Of a stretch of DNA of 64,000 nucleotides, positions 54,088 to 64,000 are shown in pieces. The stretch covers positions 806,001 through 870,000 of the forward strand of contig BCKH01000006.1 of assembly GCA_001600555.1 (NCBI GenBank), given 5' to 3'. How positions within the stretch are numbered: position 1 is the stretch's first letter; every line of letters starts with the position of its first letter. The translations under genes were made by a program, and so were the position numbers. The notes under the pieces are model-generated. The model saw only the letters and a program-made list of their open reading frames with translations, was not told the DNA's origin and did not search any database. The DNA comes from Albophoma yamanashiensis. Its lineage: Eukaryota > Ascomycota > Sordariomycetes > Hypocreales > Ophiocordycipitaceae.

Positions 54088-55326
54088 TCATCGGCCCTTG
54101 AACTTCTCTTTCCATCCTCCCTTTTCCAAGAGCCACAAGGCCTCCGTCGCGTAGGCTCGGCTGCCCCTGTGCCCGCCGTCGCCCGAGGCCGCCTCCATCA
54201 AGCTCTCCAGCACCCGTCCTTGCTTGATCGAGCTCCACACAGCCACCGCAATCGGATCGTCCTCAGTCTTTCCCCACTCGCCCTGGCCCAGCCGGTACAT
54301 GATCCTGCCCAGCGTCTGGTATGCCATGCACCGCTGGGCGGGGACGGAGCTTCGTGCGAGTCGCGCCAGCTCCGCGATGGTGTATCCCGCAGCCTCGGGA
54401 GCTTCGCCGTGGTGGTGGAGTCCCTTGGTGGAAGGTATGGACCGGCTGACTATCGGCGAAAGGAACCGCCCTCGGAAGTCAAACCTCAGAGCCCCGACGC
54501 CGACTTCAGGGTGAGGGTAGTACGGCGACTCCTTGTCTGCGGGGCTGTCCTTGGTCGGCACCGGCGCCATCCAAGCGAGCTTGCTGGGGTCCGCGGGCAG
54601 GTTCGGGAAGTACTTGTCGTGAAGAGTCTCCAGAAAGTTGGGGTCGGCCGGGTCGAGGTCTGGAAGACCCGGGGGGGTAGGAAAGTGCGTTGACTTTGGC
54701 AGGTCGGCGATGGGGAACAGGTCGGGGGGTATTTGCGCCGGAGCTCTGTCCTCGTCGTAATCGGCGGCAACCTTTTTGGACGAGGCAGCTGCAGGACCCG
54801 AGGCCTTGGCATGCGGCGTCGGTTGCGGAGGAGGCGGCGAGGATGTGTCGTCGACCTTGATCTCGGGAGGCGGCGGGGCCTCGTCCTGCTTCTCGGGAGC
54901 CGGAGGGTCGAACGGGGACGGCCCGTTCTGCTCGTCTATGTTTGCCCGTTGCAGAAGCCGCTTTATCAGCGCAGGGTTGAGGCCGTTGAGGATGTCGTCC
55001 TGGGCTTGAGCGATCTCTTGCGGCGACATGCTGTCGATCTTTTGCTGGTTCTCTCTGTCGATGCGCCTCTTTTCTGCATCTTCAAAGCTTGCTTCTTGCT
55101 GAGCTTCCTGAACGGGCCCTGGCCCCTCTGCGCTTCCTCTGGAGGCTGATGCAGGGGCATCGCCCGGCCCGGTGCCCGCCCTCTGTTGCTTGAACGCTGA
55201 CGTCTTCCATCGCCGCTTATGTTGTGGAAATCCGGTAGAGGACGCTGGCGGGGCCGGAAACTCTACAGGCTTCCTGGCGCTGGACTCTCGCTCGACGATG
55301 TCGCCTATGAGAAGGGTCGTGTCCAT
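54088..55326 (-). CDS. RNA polymerase II-associated protein 1 (Rba50/RPAP1-like)
   Basis: Homolog of yeast Rba50 and human RPAP1, which help assemble and import RNA polymerase II by joining the Rpb2 and Rpb3 subcomplexes. Intronless, about 412 residues from the ATG at 55326 (MDTTLLIGDIVERE, where the GDIVE-type N-terminus matches the family). An in-frame ATG at 55389 would add 21 residues that look like leader sequence. The RPAP1 N-terminal domain is AEKRRIDRENQQKIDSMSPQ followed by EIAQAQDDILNGLNPALI. A Pro-rich acidic linker comes next. The C-terminal domain has KLAWMAPV, GALRFDFRGRFLSP and GYTIAELARLARSSVPAQRC, with AYQTLGRIMYRLGQGEWG. All family blocks are present in order. The gene is divergent to HPC2. 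Confidence 0.92.
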   Translation of the reverse strand: MDTTLLIGDIVERESSARKPVEFPAPPASSTGFPQHKRRWKTSAFKQQRAGTGPGDAPASASRGSAEGPGPVQEAQQEASFEDAEKRRIDRENQQKIDSMSPQEIAQAQDDILNGLNPALIKRLLQRANIDEQNGPSPFDPPAPEKQDEAPPPPEIKVDDTSSPPPPQPTPHAKASGPAAASSKKVAADYDEDRAPAQIPPDLFPIADLPKSTHFPTPPGLPDLDPADPNFLETLHDKYFPNLPADPSKLAWMAPVPTKDSPADKESPYYPHPEVGVGALRFDFRGRFLSPIVSRSIPSTKGLHHHGEAPEAAGYTIAELARLARSSVPAQRCMAYQTLGRIMYRLGQGEWGKTEDDPIAVAVWSSIKQGRVLESLMEAASGDGGHRGSRAYATEALWLLEKGGWKEKFKGR

Positions 55327-58276
55327 ACTGGCGAGGGTCGCTTGGACACGGATGGATGCTTTGTCTCGTCGAAGCTTCGCAACCAGCAAGGGAACAAGTT
55401 AAGCAAGGTAGGAAGCTGACAAAGAAAATACGTTGAAGGTGGGGCAGTTGGTATTCGCAGCCCCACTTTGACGAAACGCAGACGGCAGCATGGCAGGCGC
55501 CGACACCCACGTGGAGGGACGACTCTAAGACCGGCGAAGTTGCTGGCTGCAGGGCAACATAATCATGATGTTGATATCTGCGCGAAGGATGATATACGGG
55601 AGAGCCAAGTGGCATGCCCGCCTCGGCGGGCTTCGGGTTTCAGAAGAGGGCCTCGGCTGAGCCGTGCCATGCGGCTGGAGGCGACGCTTTGAATTTGGGG
55701 TGGCGTTCGGTGTTTCATCTTAGCTTTAAGTCTGTTTGACGGAACTCAGGACACAGCGCCCAAGGGCAGCGTGCCGACGAGAAAGGCAGCGCATCTTGTC
55801 GGCGACCGTTCCGAACCCGAGTCGCATCGCAGCCGAATCGGTGATTTCCTGAGCACAGCGGCCGCCAAGAGGTGAGGGTTGGGAGCCGGGGGTGATTGAG
55901 TTGGTTGTGTGCACCGCCACACCTGCATTAGCGCCGATCCATTCTTCATGCCCGAACTTCCAGAACGTGGCCCGTCTGGAGTGACAGGGGCCACTCCGTG
56001 TAGTGTCGGGGCCGTGGGGACTGTCCGACGCCCCAAAAACACGGTACGGTAATTACGGTACGAATGATGGATGGGCATGGCCGCAAGGGCAGACGCGAAG
56101 ACGCAATGATGCTCGCGCACGACGGGTCGCCGAATGTGGGAGACCAGGTTCCGTGCGCGCCACCTACCTATGCGAGTACGAGTACGAGGAGTGTTGCCTG
56201 GCTCGCTCTACAGTGTCGATGCGGCCGCAACGGGAGCCTCGCCTGCGTAGCTACCTGCCAAGGTAAGGCCATAATTCCTTTGGAGGCGGGCATTTTCTGT
56301 TCCTCCGCTACTGCGAAGGTCGTGCTACGTTTCGCCGCATCGAACGAGGGAGCACGTCTCGCGGAGCAAGCCGTTGTTGGGACGGCGCACGCCCCAAACC
56401 GGAAGCTCGAGCGGCCATGTCGCTACGCAGCGGAGCAGAGCAGCAGGACCCAACCGGCGCTGCACAGAGCCACCTCGCAAATCGAACAAAAAAAATAAAA
56501 AAAAAATGAAAGAAACATGTACTCCGTAGGCACAGGGATGGTAAGCTCTCTCTGCGCTTGAGAGCATGCTGAGGTGCAGCTGCCTACCTATATATTGTAC
56601 ATTACCTACTCGGTGCTCGCGGGTGCCAGCCAGGGTCGCAGCGCGCGGCCCGGCGCTTATCGCATCTCGCACGGGAAGCCAAATCCAGCCCCAGCCCAGT
56701 CGCCCTACCTTATTAGGTGGCTTGTTGCACCCCCCCCGCTGCAGCCAGCGCCTGGCGCTTCGGCGGGCGGGGTCCCAGTACCCGCTCCCTGGCGCCCCCG
56801 CTGCAAGCGGCCCTGGTTGGCTGGCTGGTTGGCTGCGCCGGGGACGGTACGTGCCTGGCCTGGCCTGAGCTCCGGGGTCCCATTTGCACCCCGGCCTTGC
56901 ATTTGGCGTGTTGCACGTTCGGATTTGGCTCCGTCGCCATTCTTTCCTCCACGCGTATGCCGATTCCCTCCCTGCTTGCCTGCCTGCCTCCCTACCTACC
57001 TACCTACCTGGGCCGGCTGGGCTTCTCGCATAGTACTCTAGTACGTACTCTCCTCTCTCGCTCTGGCCCCAGGGGCGCGCTAGGCTCGGAGCAGCCACGG
57101 ACTCCCACCGCCAGCGAGCCAGTCAGCCAGCTGGGTCCGGCCCTAGCCCGCGCCGCGAGGCTCTTCCCTCCTCGGTGCTGTATGCCGCGTTGAGCCCGAT
57201 GGCCAGTCGAAATGCCTTTGCCTTGGAGTTCACCTTTTCCGAGGCTTTCGCCTGGCTCGACGGCTCAGACTACTGCTCGTACCTTCGTTACGCCTTGCCC
57301 CGACGGCCCCCCCCCTCCCCCTTCTCGTGCCCCCTCGCCCGTCCTGGTCCTTCCTGACTCCTTTGACGCTGCCTGATTAAGCCGATTTGCCCCGTTTTTC
57401 GATGGGCTGGTGGAAGAAGAAATGTTGTTTTCCGTCTCGCGAAATTTGTAGCCATCCCCGTCCTGATCATGCGCATCCGCATCCTGCCCCAACTCTCGCT
57501 CCCCTCGCCGCCCACCTCCTCTCCTTTTTCCCTCTCCCGCAACAACCACGGCCGCGCAACCCGTCCGCCGTCTGCATCGATTTCGCACCCTCGCGCCATC
57601 CGCACCATCGCCAAACCTGCGCCATTGCGTGCAGCGCCCGCTGCTGCACTCGCCGCTGCTGCTGCATCGCCCGTAGCCCCGCCTCCCGAGCGCTGCTGCG
57701 CGCCGCCAGGCCGCGCGTTCCTGGCTGGCGACGTCGCCCGACGACCAGACGTCGGCTCGTGAGGCTATTCCCAGCTCCTGGGTGCCCCACGGCTCGCTCT
57801 GCACCCCCGTTCGTTCGAGTCCCCATTTCCAGCCAGTCACGTCACACGCTGCACCCCAAGGCCCGATACGGCCACATTCGACCTCGGGTCTGCTACGTAC
57901 TGCGCTGCACCGACGCCACGCAAACAACCGCTTTGTCTGCCCATCCACCACCTCGCCCCGGCACCAGACCGCGGGCCGTGAATCACCGCGACGCAGCCCG
58001 CTGCCCGGTTCCCTCTTGCATCTCCTTTTCTTGTCTCTGTTCTCCTCTCAGCCGGCTGCGCTGGATTTCGCCCACCGCGATCGATCAATCAATCAATTAA
58101 TGGTGGTCTCGGCGAGCGATTGACCCAACCTTTGGTTTTCCGAAATATCGACGTCCTTGCATTCATCGCCTCCCCGGCACCTCCGCAGGCGCTGTCGAGA
58201 AAATTCCGAATCCTTCTCTACGTCGACGACGGGACGCAGAGCGGGCTGAACCACACCGTCCTTGCGCCAGCCAAAC
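55327..58276. promoter_or_regulatory. Divergent intergenic region (RPAP1-like and HPC2-like genes)
   Basis: Nearly 3 kb between outward-facing starts. It contains an A-rich patch near 56487-56515, a CCTG/CCTA tetranucleotide run near 56970-57010, and a long pyrimidine-rich tract from about 57300 to 58060 that probably is the HPC2 leader. Open frames here (up to 237 codons) are Pro/Arg-rich and match no family. Confidence 0.5.
56970..57010 (+). repeat. CCTG/CCTA microsatellite
   Basis: Short run of tetranucleotides, CCTGCCTG changing into CCTACCTACCTACCTACCTG, in the divergent promoter region. Confidence 0.75.
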
Positions 58277-60387
58277 ATGGCCACTGCTGGCGACAAGTCT
58301 CGATACGAATCTTCCGCCGAAGAACTCTCGTCCCCGCCCTCGGGCTCGTTGTCTGAGCCAGGATCGCCCCCGCGACCCAACGTCGGCCACCGCAGCAACG
58401 GCACCGGCAACGCAAGCAGCGCCATGGATCGGGGAGAAATAGTCGTGGGCAGCGACCAGCGCCAGCCGTCCTCCGGGGCGGCGGCCGCGGCGCCGCAGCA
58501 ACAACAGCAGCGTCAGATCACCTTCCAACAGTATCAGCAGCCGTCACCCGGCTCCGCCAGCGCGACGGGCAGCGCCGGCACGGCGGGCACTTCCGCGGGC
58601 GCCGCCACGACGGGCGGCCGCCAGCCCGCGCAGAAGCGCTTCGAGCTCATCGACGGCAAGTGGGTGCAGCTCACCGCCGCCGGCGTCCCGCGGAAGAAGC
58701 CGGGCCGCAAGCCGGGCTCCGTGGTGAAGCCCAAGACGGGGACTGCCGACGGCGCCGACCAGCCCAAGGTTCGAAAGCCCCGGAAGCCTCGCGACCCCAG
58801 CGCGCCAGCTGTCCAGCGGAAGCGCAAGGCAGCGGCTGCCTCGGACGTTGATACCGATGGCGACGCGTCCTCCTCGCGACCACCCACAGCTCCTGGTTCG
58901 GCCACGCACACCACAGCCTCTGTCTCCGGAGCCTCTCCCCCCCAGCAGCATCAACATCAGCAGCTGCATTCTGCCGACCATCGATACTCGCCCAAGATGG
59001 CCAAGCGCGAGGGCTACCCTGGCTCCATGCAGAGCATCCTCAACGCCGATCCACCTTCCGCCTCGCCCGGCAGCAGCACCACCAGCTTTCCCGTGCGCAG
59101 CAGCGGCCTCAGCTACGACCCCATCCGCGGCAACTACGATCCCGTGCGCGAGACCATGACGTCGCACAGCGGCAGCCAATATCATTCAACCTCGGGCTCC
59201 CCTCGGGCGCCCACCCACCAGCTGGCGAATCGTTCGCCGTCCATCGCGAACATGGTCGAGCCGACCGCTCCCGCCATGACCTCGCCGAGCCAGTCGCATC
59301 AAGGGTACCAGCCCGGCTCGCGGCTGCATGCGACGGACTCGTCCTCCGTGCCTCCGTCGCCCTCGTACCGGCCGACCTCGACGCCTACGCCGGCCGCCCG
59401 TCAGGTGGCCCAGGAGGCCAAGAAGGACGCCCCCGCGCCGCCGCCCCCGGCCGCGCGCCCGGTCGTGAACCAGGCCAACTTCACCACCATCGCCAACGGC
59501 CCTGTGCGCAAGGTCGAGAAGCCCCACACCGGAGTGTCCACGCCCAGGACCGACAACCTGGACGACGTGGGCCAGGACAGCGAAAGCAGGTCCATCCTCG
59601 ACTTTGGCAGGGCGAAACCCGGCGAGGAAATGCAGGCCCCGACCATCGTCCTCAACGTTCCCATCAAGATCGGCGAGACCAACAAGTACGTCAACTTCAT
59701 GCGCATGGCCGAAGAGCGGTACGGGTGGGATGCCCTGCACCCGCGACTCGCCGCCAACCGGGACCGCAAAGCCCGCATCGCCGCTGCCGCCGCCTCTCTG
59801 GAGAAGATCGAGTCCGGCCGCGAGTCGGGCGATGAGATGTCGGTTGACCTATCGGACGGCGAGGGTAGCAACCCGGAAAATGGCGGGACGAGCGGACCGG
59901 ATGCGCAGGTGAAGCGCAAGAAGAAGCGCAACTTCAAGGAGGACCAGTATGACGTCGATGACGACTTTGTCGACGACTCCGAGATGCTGTGGGAAGCACA
60001 GGCCGCGGCGAGCAGGGATGGATTCTTCGTCTACTCGGGCCCTCTGGTGCCCGAGGTAGAGAAGCCTCCCGTCGGGTACGTCCACTCCTTTGCATCGTGC
60101 ATATTGCACCGAGCTAACCAGCCCGCAGTCACGAGCCCCCGAAGCGTGGTCGCGGTAGCAGAGGCGGCCGTGGCAGCAGAGGGTCGACCAGAGGAGGTGC
60201 AAGCGGTCGCGGAGGCGGCCCAGGCTCCCGGGGTGGCGCCATCACGCGTAAACCTCGAATCACCAAATCCGAAAAGCTCCAGCGCGAGCGAGAGAAGGCC
60301 GAGCGAGAGAGCATGGCCGGCCAGACCAATGGATACGTGCTTCAGCCCACGACGCCGTCCTTTGCGGTCAGCGAGCTCGGCGCCTAG
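58277..60387 (+). CDS. HPC2: HIR complex subunit, HPC2/ubinuclein-like
   Basis: Subunit of the HIR histone H3-H4 chaperone that deposits nucleosomes outside S phase and represses histone genes; nuclear. Exons are 58277-60075 and 60129-60387, with a 53-nt intron (GTACGT..CAG, branch CTAAC), about 685 residues. Most of the protein is disordered and Ser/Pro/Gln-rich, with AT-hook-like basic motifs (RKKPGRKPGS, VRKPRKPRDPS). A conserved segment IVLNVPIKIGETNKYVNFM precedes the Hpc2-related (HUN) domain KRNFKEDQYDVDDDFVDDSE with GFFVYSGPLVPE around residues 550-600, the surface that contacts the histone-chaperone partner and H3-H4. Exon 2 encodes an RGG-rich tail and KSEKLQREREKAERES, ending SFAVSELGA. 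Reading on without splicing gives a false tail, so the splice matters. The start is the ATG after CCAAAC at 58277. Confidence 0.93.
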
Positions 60388-61287
60388 AGAGGCGTGCGCT
60401 AGGCTTTCACGGGCAACGGCGCTGTTCGACGGGATATACTGGCGCTTCTGGCCTGGCGGGACGGTTTCTTTTCCTTTTTCTTTCTTTGTGTTGCTGCGTT
60501 TCCGTTCCCATTGTCATTCATAATGCCGGGCATTCGCATTCGCATGGAACAGGACGTGCCACCGTCCAGCCCCGTCGGTGCGGGGAAGCGAGCCTTTGTC
60601 ACTGCAGAGCGAGTTGAGTTTGAGGGTCGACCTCAGATTATGTCACAGAGTATCCCGCCAGGAAGGCTGGGAATGGCGCATGATCCGGCCAGGACTTTTC
60701 CCTGGCCGTGTGGGAACATTATGGGATTTGCATTCGAGACGCTGGCTCTCGCCCTTTGGCGTTTTTTGGGGGGTCACTGTACGGACACAGACGAGATTGG
60801 CGAGGTATGGCCATGAAGAGGCGCGGGGGACGGAAGTGCGGAGGATATCCTGCGACGGGGGAGGCTTCCGTGGCTGCTTGGGCGCGCGAGGACTGGTAGA
60901 GAGACTAGGGATTAATGGCCTACCAGACGACAGTTGGACGCCTCTGTAGTGACGAAATGCGAGGTGAGGTGTTCGCTTCGCGCAGGTGAGAGTACCCCGG
61001 CGTCGTCCCACGCCCCAGGAACATGCCATGGGAAGTGCTGGACATGCAAACAAAGTCAGAATGGTTGTGTATATATGGCCCCTGCTTTTTGCGGCCGAGC
61101 CTTCATCGTCTCGATCAAATCTACCGCCGAGATCCTCCCTCCATGTGCTCCACGTGAGTGAACATCGACCCTCAGTAAAGTCTCGCTCCATCAAATTTTG
61201 AGCCCGCCCACGCCTGTACATACATGCCTTTTCCCCCGCCACCGTCGGTCGGGCTCCGCGGCCACGACGCCGCGTCGCACGCCCCCA
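60388..61287. other. Gene-free spacer between convergent genes
   Basis: 3' flanks of HPC2 and of the GGA gene, including a T-rich segment at 60470-60490. No gene recognised. Confidence 0.5.
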
Positions 61288-63468
61288 TCACGCGATGCTG
61301 AACTCGGGCACCTCGCCCATCTCGCTCTTCTGCTCGGCCTTCTGCTCGGGGCCGACCTTGTAGGCGGCGCGCCACCGCAGCTTGACCGACTCGACCCTGA
61401 CGTCGCGGCGGCCGGCGTGCCACACGCGCACCTCCTGCTGGACGCCGCGGCTCTGCTTGGGGGCCAGGCTGCGGCCCGTCTGGGGCTTGAGCTCGAGTTC
61501 GAAACCCTGCGGCGAGGGGGGACGCGTTAGCAGCGGCGTCGCGGGTTGGTTGCGGGGATGGGAGGGGACGAAAGGGGACGGGGGGACGGACCTTGGTCAC
61601 CGCCAGCTGGAAGTGCAGCTCGCTGATGGGCTGGGCGGTGTTGTTGGTGAAGGAGAAGACGATGTCGACCGAGTTGCTGGAGCCCGCGGCGCGCTTGGCC
61701 AGGAACTCGGTCCGCAGGCTCGTGTCGCTCACGACCGACTTGTGCTCCCTGGGCCTCGTCGGCGCCTCCGGGGGCAGCGACGAGGTGAAGTTCCACTCGT
61801 CGTCGTCGTCGTCGTTGGAGGCGCTGGGCTTCGGGGGAGGCGGGGGTGTGCTCGAGGCCGCGAGCGCGGCGAACGGGTCGTTCGCGGGCTTGGGCGCCGG
61901 GGGTTGCGGCTGCTGGTGGGCTGCGGGCTGCGGCGTGGTCGGTTGCGAGGCCACCGGGGTCGTGAAGGAGGCGAACTGGGAGAACGCGGGCGTCTGGCTG
62001 GGCGAGACGCCCCTGGCGCTGCTGTCCTGGGTCATGGAGGAGAGCAGCGCTGGGCCTGGGATGTCTTGGCGCTGGCAGTTAGCTTTCCGAGAGCAAGCGG
62101 CCGTCGTCGACGTGTACGAGGACTCACTTTGATTGGCGCCGAAGCCGAGAGCGATGTTACCTCCCTGCCCAAAGCTGCTCGACTCGCCGCCGATGTCGAG
62201 GCCCAGGAGGTCGTTCTCCAGGCCGCCGGCCGGCGAGTTGCCTTGTTGCGACGCCCCGTTGCTGCCGTTGGTGTCGGCGGCGGCGTCGGCGTCGAAGTCT
62301 ATCAGGGACAGCTCGTTGGCCGCGCCGCCGACGGCGGACGTTTGCGACGGCGCCGGCCCGCCGGCCGCGACCTTGGCGGCCGCCTCCATGTCGCCCTTCT
62401 TCATCAGCTTGTAGCGCTCGACGGTGCGGTGTATGCTGTCGTTGATCTCGAACAGCTTGGCGACGGCCTCGTGGTCGTCGGACTCCTCCTCGCACATCTT
62501 CTGTATCTTGGGCTGCGCGCTCTGCAGGGCCGACGCCAGCTCGCTGAAGACGTCGCCCTCGGTCATCTTGTCGCCGGGCCTGAAGGCCTCGAGGCGCTCC
62601 TCCAGCAGCCTCGCCTTGGCCTGGATCTTGCCGATCTCCTCGGCCGCCTTGGCGCGGTAGTCGGTCTTGGAGCGCGTGTCGTAGCCGGCCATGATCTTCA
62701 TGAGGCGGTTGGCCTCGCGGAGGTCCTCGGGCGAGCCGCGCCGGATGAGCTCCTGCAGCTTGGCCGACTGGGCCTCCTTCTCCTCCTCCTCCATCTCGTC
62801 GGGCGACTTGAGGTTCTGGGACGGCGGTGTCAGCATCAGCACGGGCATTGCCGCAACGGCAACAGGCGGCAGGCAACGGGCGGCAGGCAACAACAGCTCG
62901 GAGACTGCATCCAGGCTCGACTCACATCGCTCGGGTTCAGGACGGCGGCATCCTCCCGCCGCACCTCGGGGAACATGTAGCCCTTGTAGCTCAGCAGGCG
63001 GTGCATGTCCCGGATGAAGCCCAGGTCCTCCTTGTACCTGCTCGTCTCGCAGATGGTCAGGCGCCACTCCTCTATGGCCTCGAGGATCCTGGCCTGGACG
63101 CGGGTGGAGCGGATCGGGGGCCGCTCGGGGAACCTGCGGACCAGCTCGTTGAGGAACTCCTTGGTGCTGATCTGGAGGTGGAAGGGGTAGCCGCAGTTCT
63201 TGACGCATATGTCGAGCAGGCTGAGGGCGAGCAGGGCGACGTTGGGGTTGCGGTGGTTGACGTAGCCGACGATGGCGGTGGCGGCCTCGCGCGGGGCGGT
63301 GCCCTTCTTGCTGTTTATCAGGTCGCAGATCTCGAGGTTCAGCGCCAGGTTGGGCTCGTAGTTCTCGGGGCTGCAGGCGGCGGCGACGAAGCGCTGGAGC
63401 TGCGACGGCGCGCGGCCGAGCTCGCTCCAGCGGTCGCGGGCCGCCGCGCGGGCAGACGCAGCCTCCAT
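61288..63468 (-). CDS. GGA-type ARF-binding clathrin adaptor
   Basis: Monomeric adaptor of the trans-Golgi network that links ARF-GTP, cargo and clathrin for transport to endosomes and vacuole. Minus-strand exons are 63468-62926, 62815-62128, 62055-61592 and 61506-61288. The introns are 110, 72 and 85 nt; the 72-nt one is a multiple of three with no stop and reads through. The product is about 637 residues, close to yeast Gga1/Gga2. The VHS domain (residues 10-150) has VAAACSPENYEPNLALNLEI and ALLALSLLDICVKNCGYPFH. The GAT domain (about 190-310) has KLQELIRRGSPEDLREANRL and EEIGKIQAKARLLEERLEAF. A Pro/Gln-rich hinge carries an acidic DDDDDEW and probable clathrin-binding region. The gamma-ear (GAE) domain is completed by the last exon (GFELELKPQTGRSLAPKQSR, AYKVGPEQKAEQKSEMGEV). 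The start MEAASARAAARDRW directly precedes the VHS domain. Confidence 0.94.
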
Positions 63469-64000
63469 GGCGCTGGGGATGCCGGGTCGTGGCTCTCGGG
63501 GCGCCGGGTTCTCGTTCTCGTTCTCGGGACGCCGCGTCGTTGCGATGCCGCCGGTCGAGGGGGTCAGGGGGGGCGGACGGGCGGGTTGGACGGGAGGGAT
63601 CGGGCGAGGCGAGGTGGCGTCAGCAGCGGCCGGCGGAGCTCGTCGTCGGGGGGGCACGGAGCAGCCTGGGTCGGTAGCGAAGGCGATTGAAGCGTTCAGG
63701 ACTCCGTCATAGCTGCCGGCGAGCCGAAGAGACGCGGTGTTGACCAGCTCGTTCGGCGGGGCGCAAGTGCGGTGTTGGAGGTGGAGTAGTTGGTGGTGCT
63801 GGTGGTGGCCTCGAGTGAGGAGCAGCAGCCTGGAGGCGGCGGCGTGGCTTACTGCATCCAGCGTCCCCCCCATTCACCAGTGACGCCAGGGGGCCCACGG
63901 GCGAGGGCGGGCGGCCTGTGATTTTCCGAGCCCCGCCACCGCCCGCCAACCCTGATCGTCTACTGTAAATTAATTGCCGAGCCGCGACTCCAGACGAACC
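63469..64000. promoter_or_regulatory. Upstream region of the GGA gene
   Basis: The open frame continues upstream of the GGA start to 63873 but is Pro/Arg-rich and matches no family, so it is taken as leader and promoter. The window ends here. Confidence 0.45.

Noticed and set aside
61382..62980. 532-codon plus-strand frame opposite the GGA gene
   Set aside because: Compositional shadow; no motifs, while the minus strand encodes VHS, GAT and GAE.
63469..63873. N-terminal extension of the GGA protein
   Set aside because: Pro/Arg-rich with no family match; the VHS domain begins right after the ATG at 63468.
1..64000. CRISPR arrays, bacterial operons or viral genes
   Set aside because: None seen; the DNA is nuclear eukaryotic with spliceosomal introns.

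Overview
The window comes from a filamentous ascomycete, most likely a Sordariomycete. The evidence is short spliceosomal introns (50-157 nt) with GT..AG ends and CTNAC-type branch sites, a fungus-only gene set (CipC, NACHT-ankyrin protein, fungal grainyhead-like factor, SAK/HAD protein), dispersed tRNA genes, and a dispersed single 5S rRNA gene of the kind known from Neurospora. The species cannot be named from the sequence. All gene models below were built by hand from open frames joined at splice sites.

Layout. 0-2.1 kb: no gene. 2.1-10.8 kb: a compact housekeeping block with eIF2B epsilon (+), a SAK/HAD RNA-repair-like protein (-), a DUF167 protein (+), a GNAT acetyltransferase (+), tRNA-Thr(AGU) and a secreted SGNH/GDSL esterase (-). 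11.8-14.5 kb: two related multispanning membrane proteins arranged head to head. 15.4 kb: a CipC-like gene. 17.9-23.8 kb: an accessory-looking island with a 48-bp minisatellite, a divergent kinase-like protein, a large NACHT-ankyrin (NLR-like) protein and a divergent 5S rRNA gene. 23.8-28.9 kb: no recognisable gene. 28.9-31.5 kb: a grainyhead/CP2-type transcription factor (-) whose first exon has only 14 coding bases. 31.5-39.5 kb: a second gene-free stretch. 39.5-43.6 kb: lower-GC sequence with three identical tRNA-Gln(CUG) genes, a tRNA fragment, an unknown spliced gene candidate and a broken fungal transcription-factor gene. 45.0-64 kb: a second conserved block with an MFS transporter, an intron-containing tRNA-Lys(CUU), a third membrane protein with a similar N-terminus, eIF2A, an RPAP1/Rba50-like protein, an HPC2/ubinuclein-like protein and a GGA adaptor.

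Functional picture. The two flanks hold core functions: translation initiation (eIF2B epsilon, eIF2A), RNA polymerase II assembly (RPAP1), histone chaperone work (HPC2) and Golgi-endosome sorting (GGA). The middle holds lineage-specific or fast-changing material: NLR-like and kinase-like genes in tail-to-tail contact, repeats, decayed genes and duplicated tRNA loci. The best candidates for something new are the NLR/kinase-like pair, the [P/A]-D-[L/I]-x-G-[V/I]-G membrane-protein set, and the duplicated tRNA-Gln locus.
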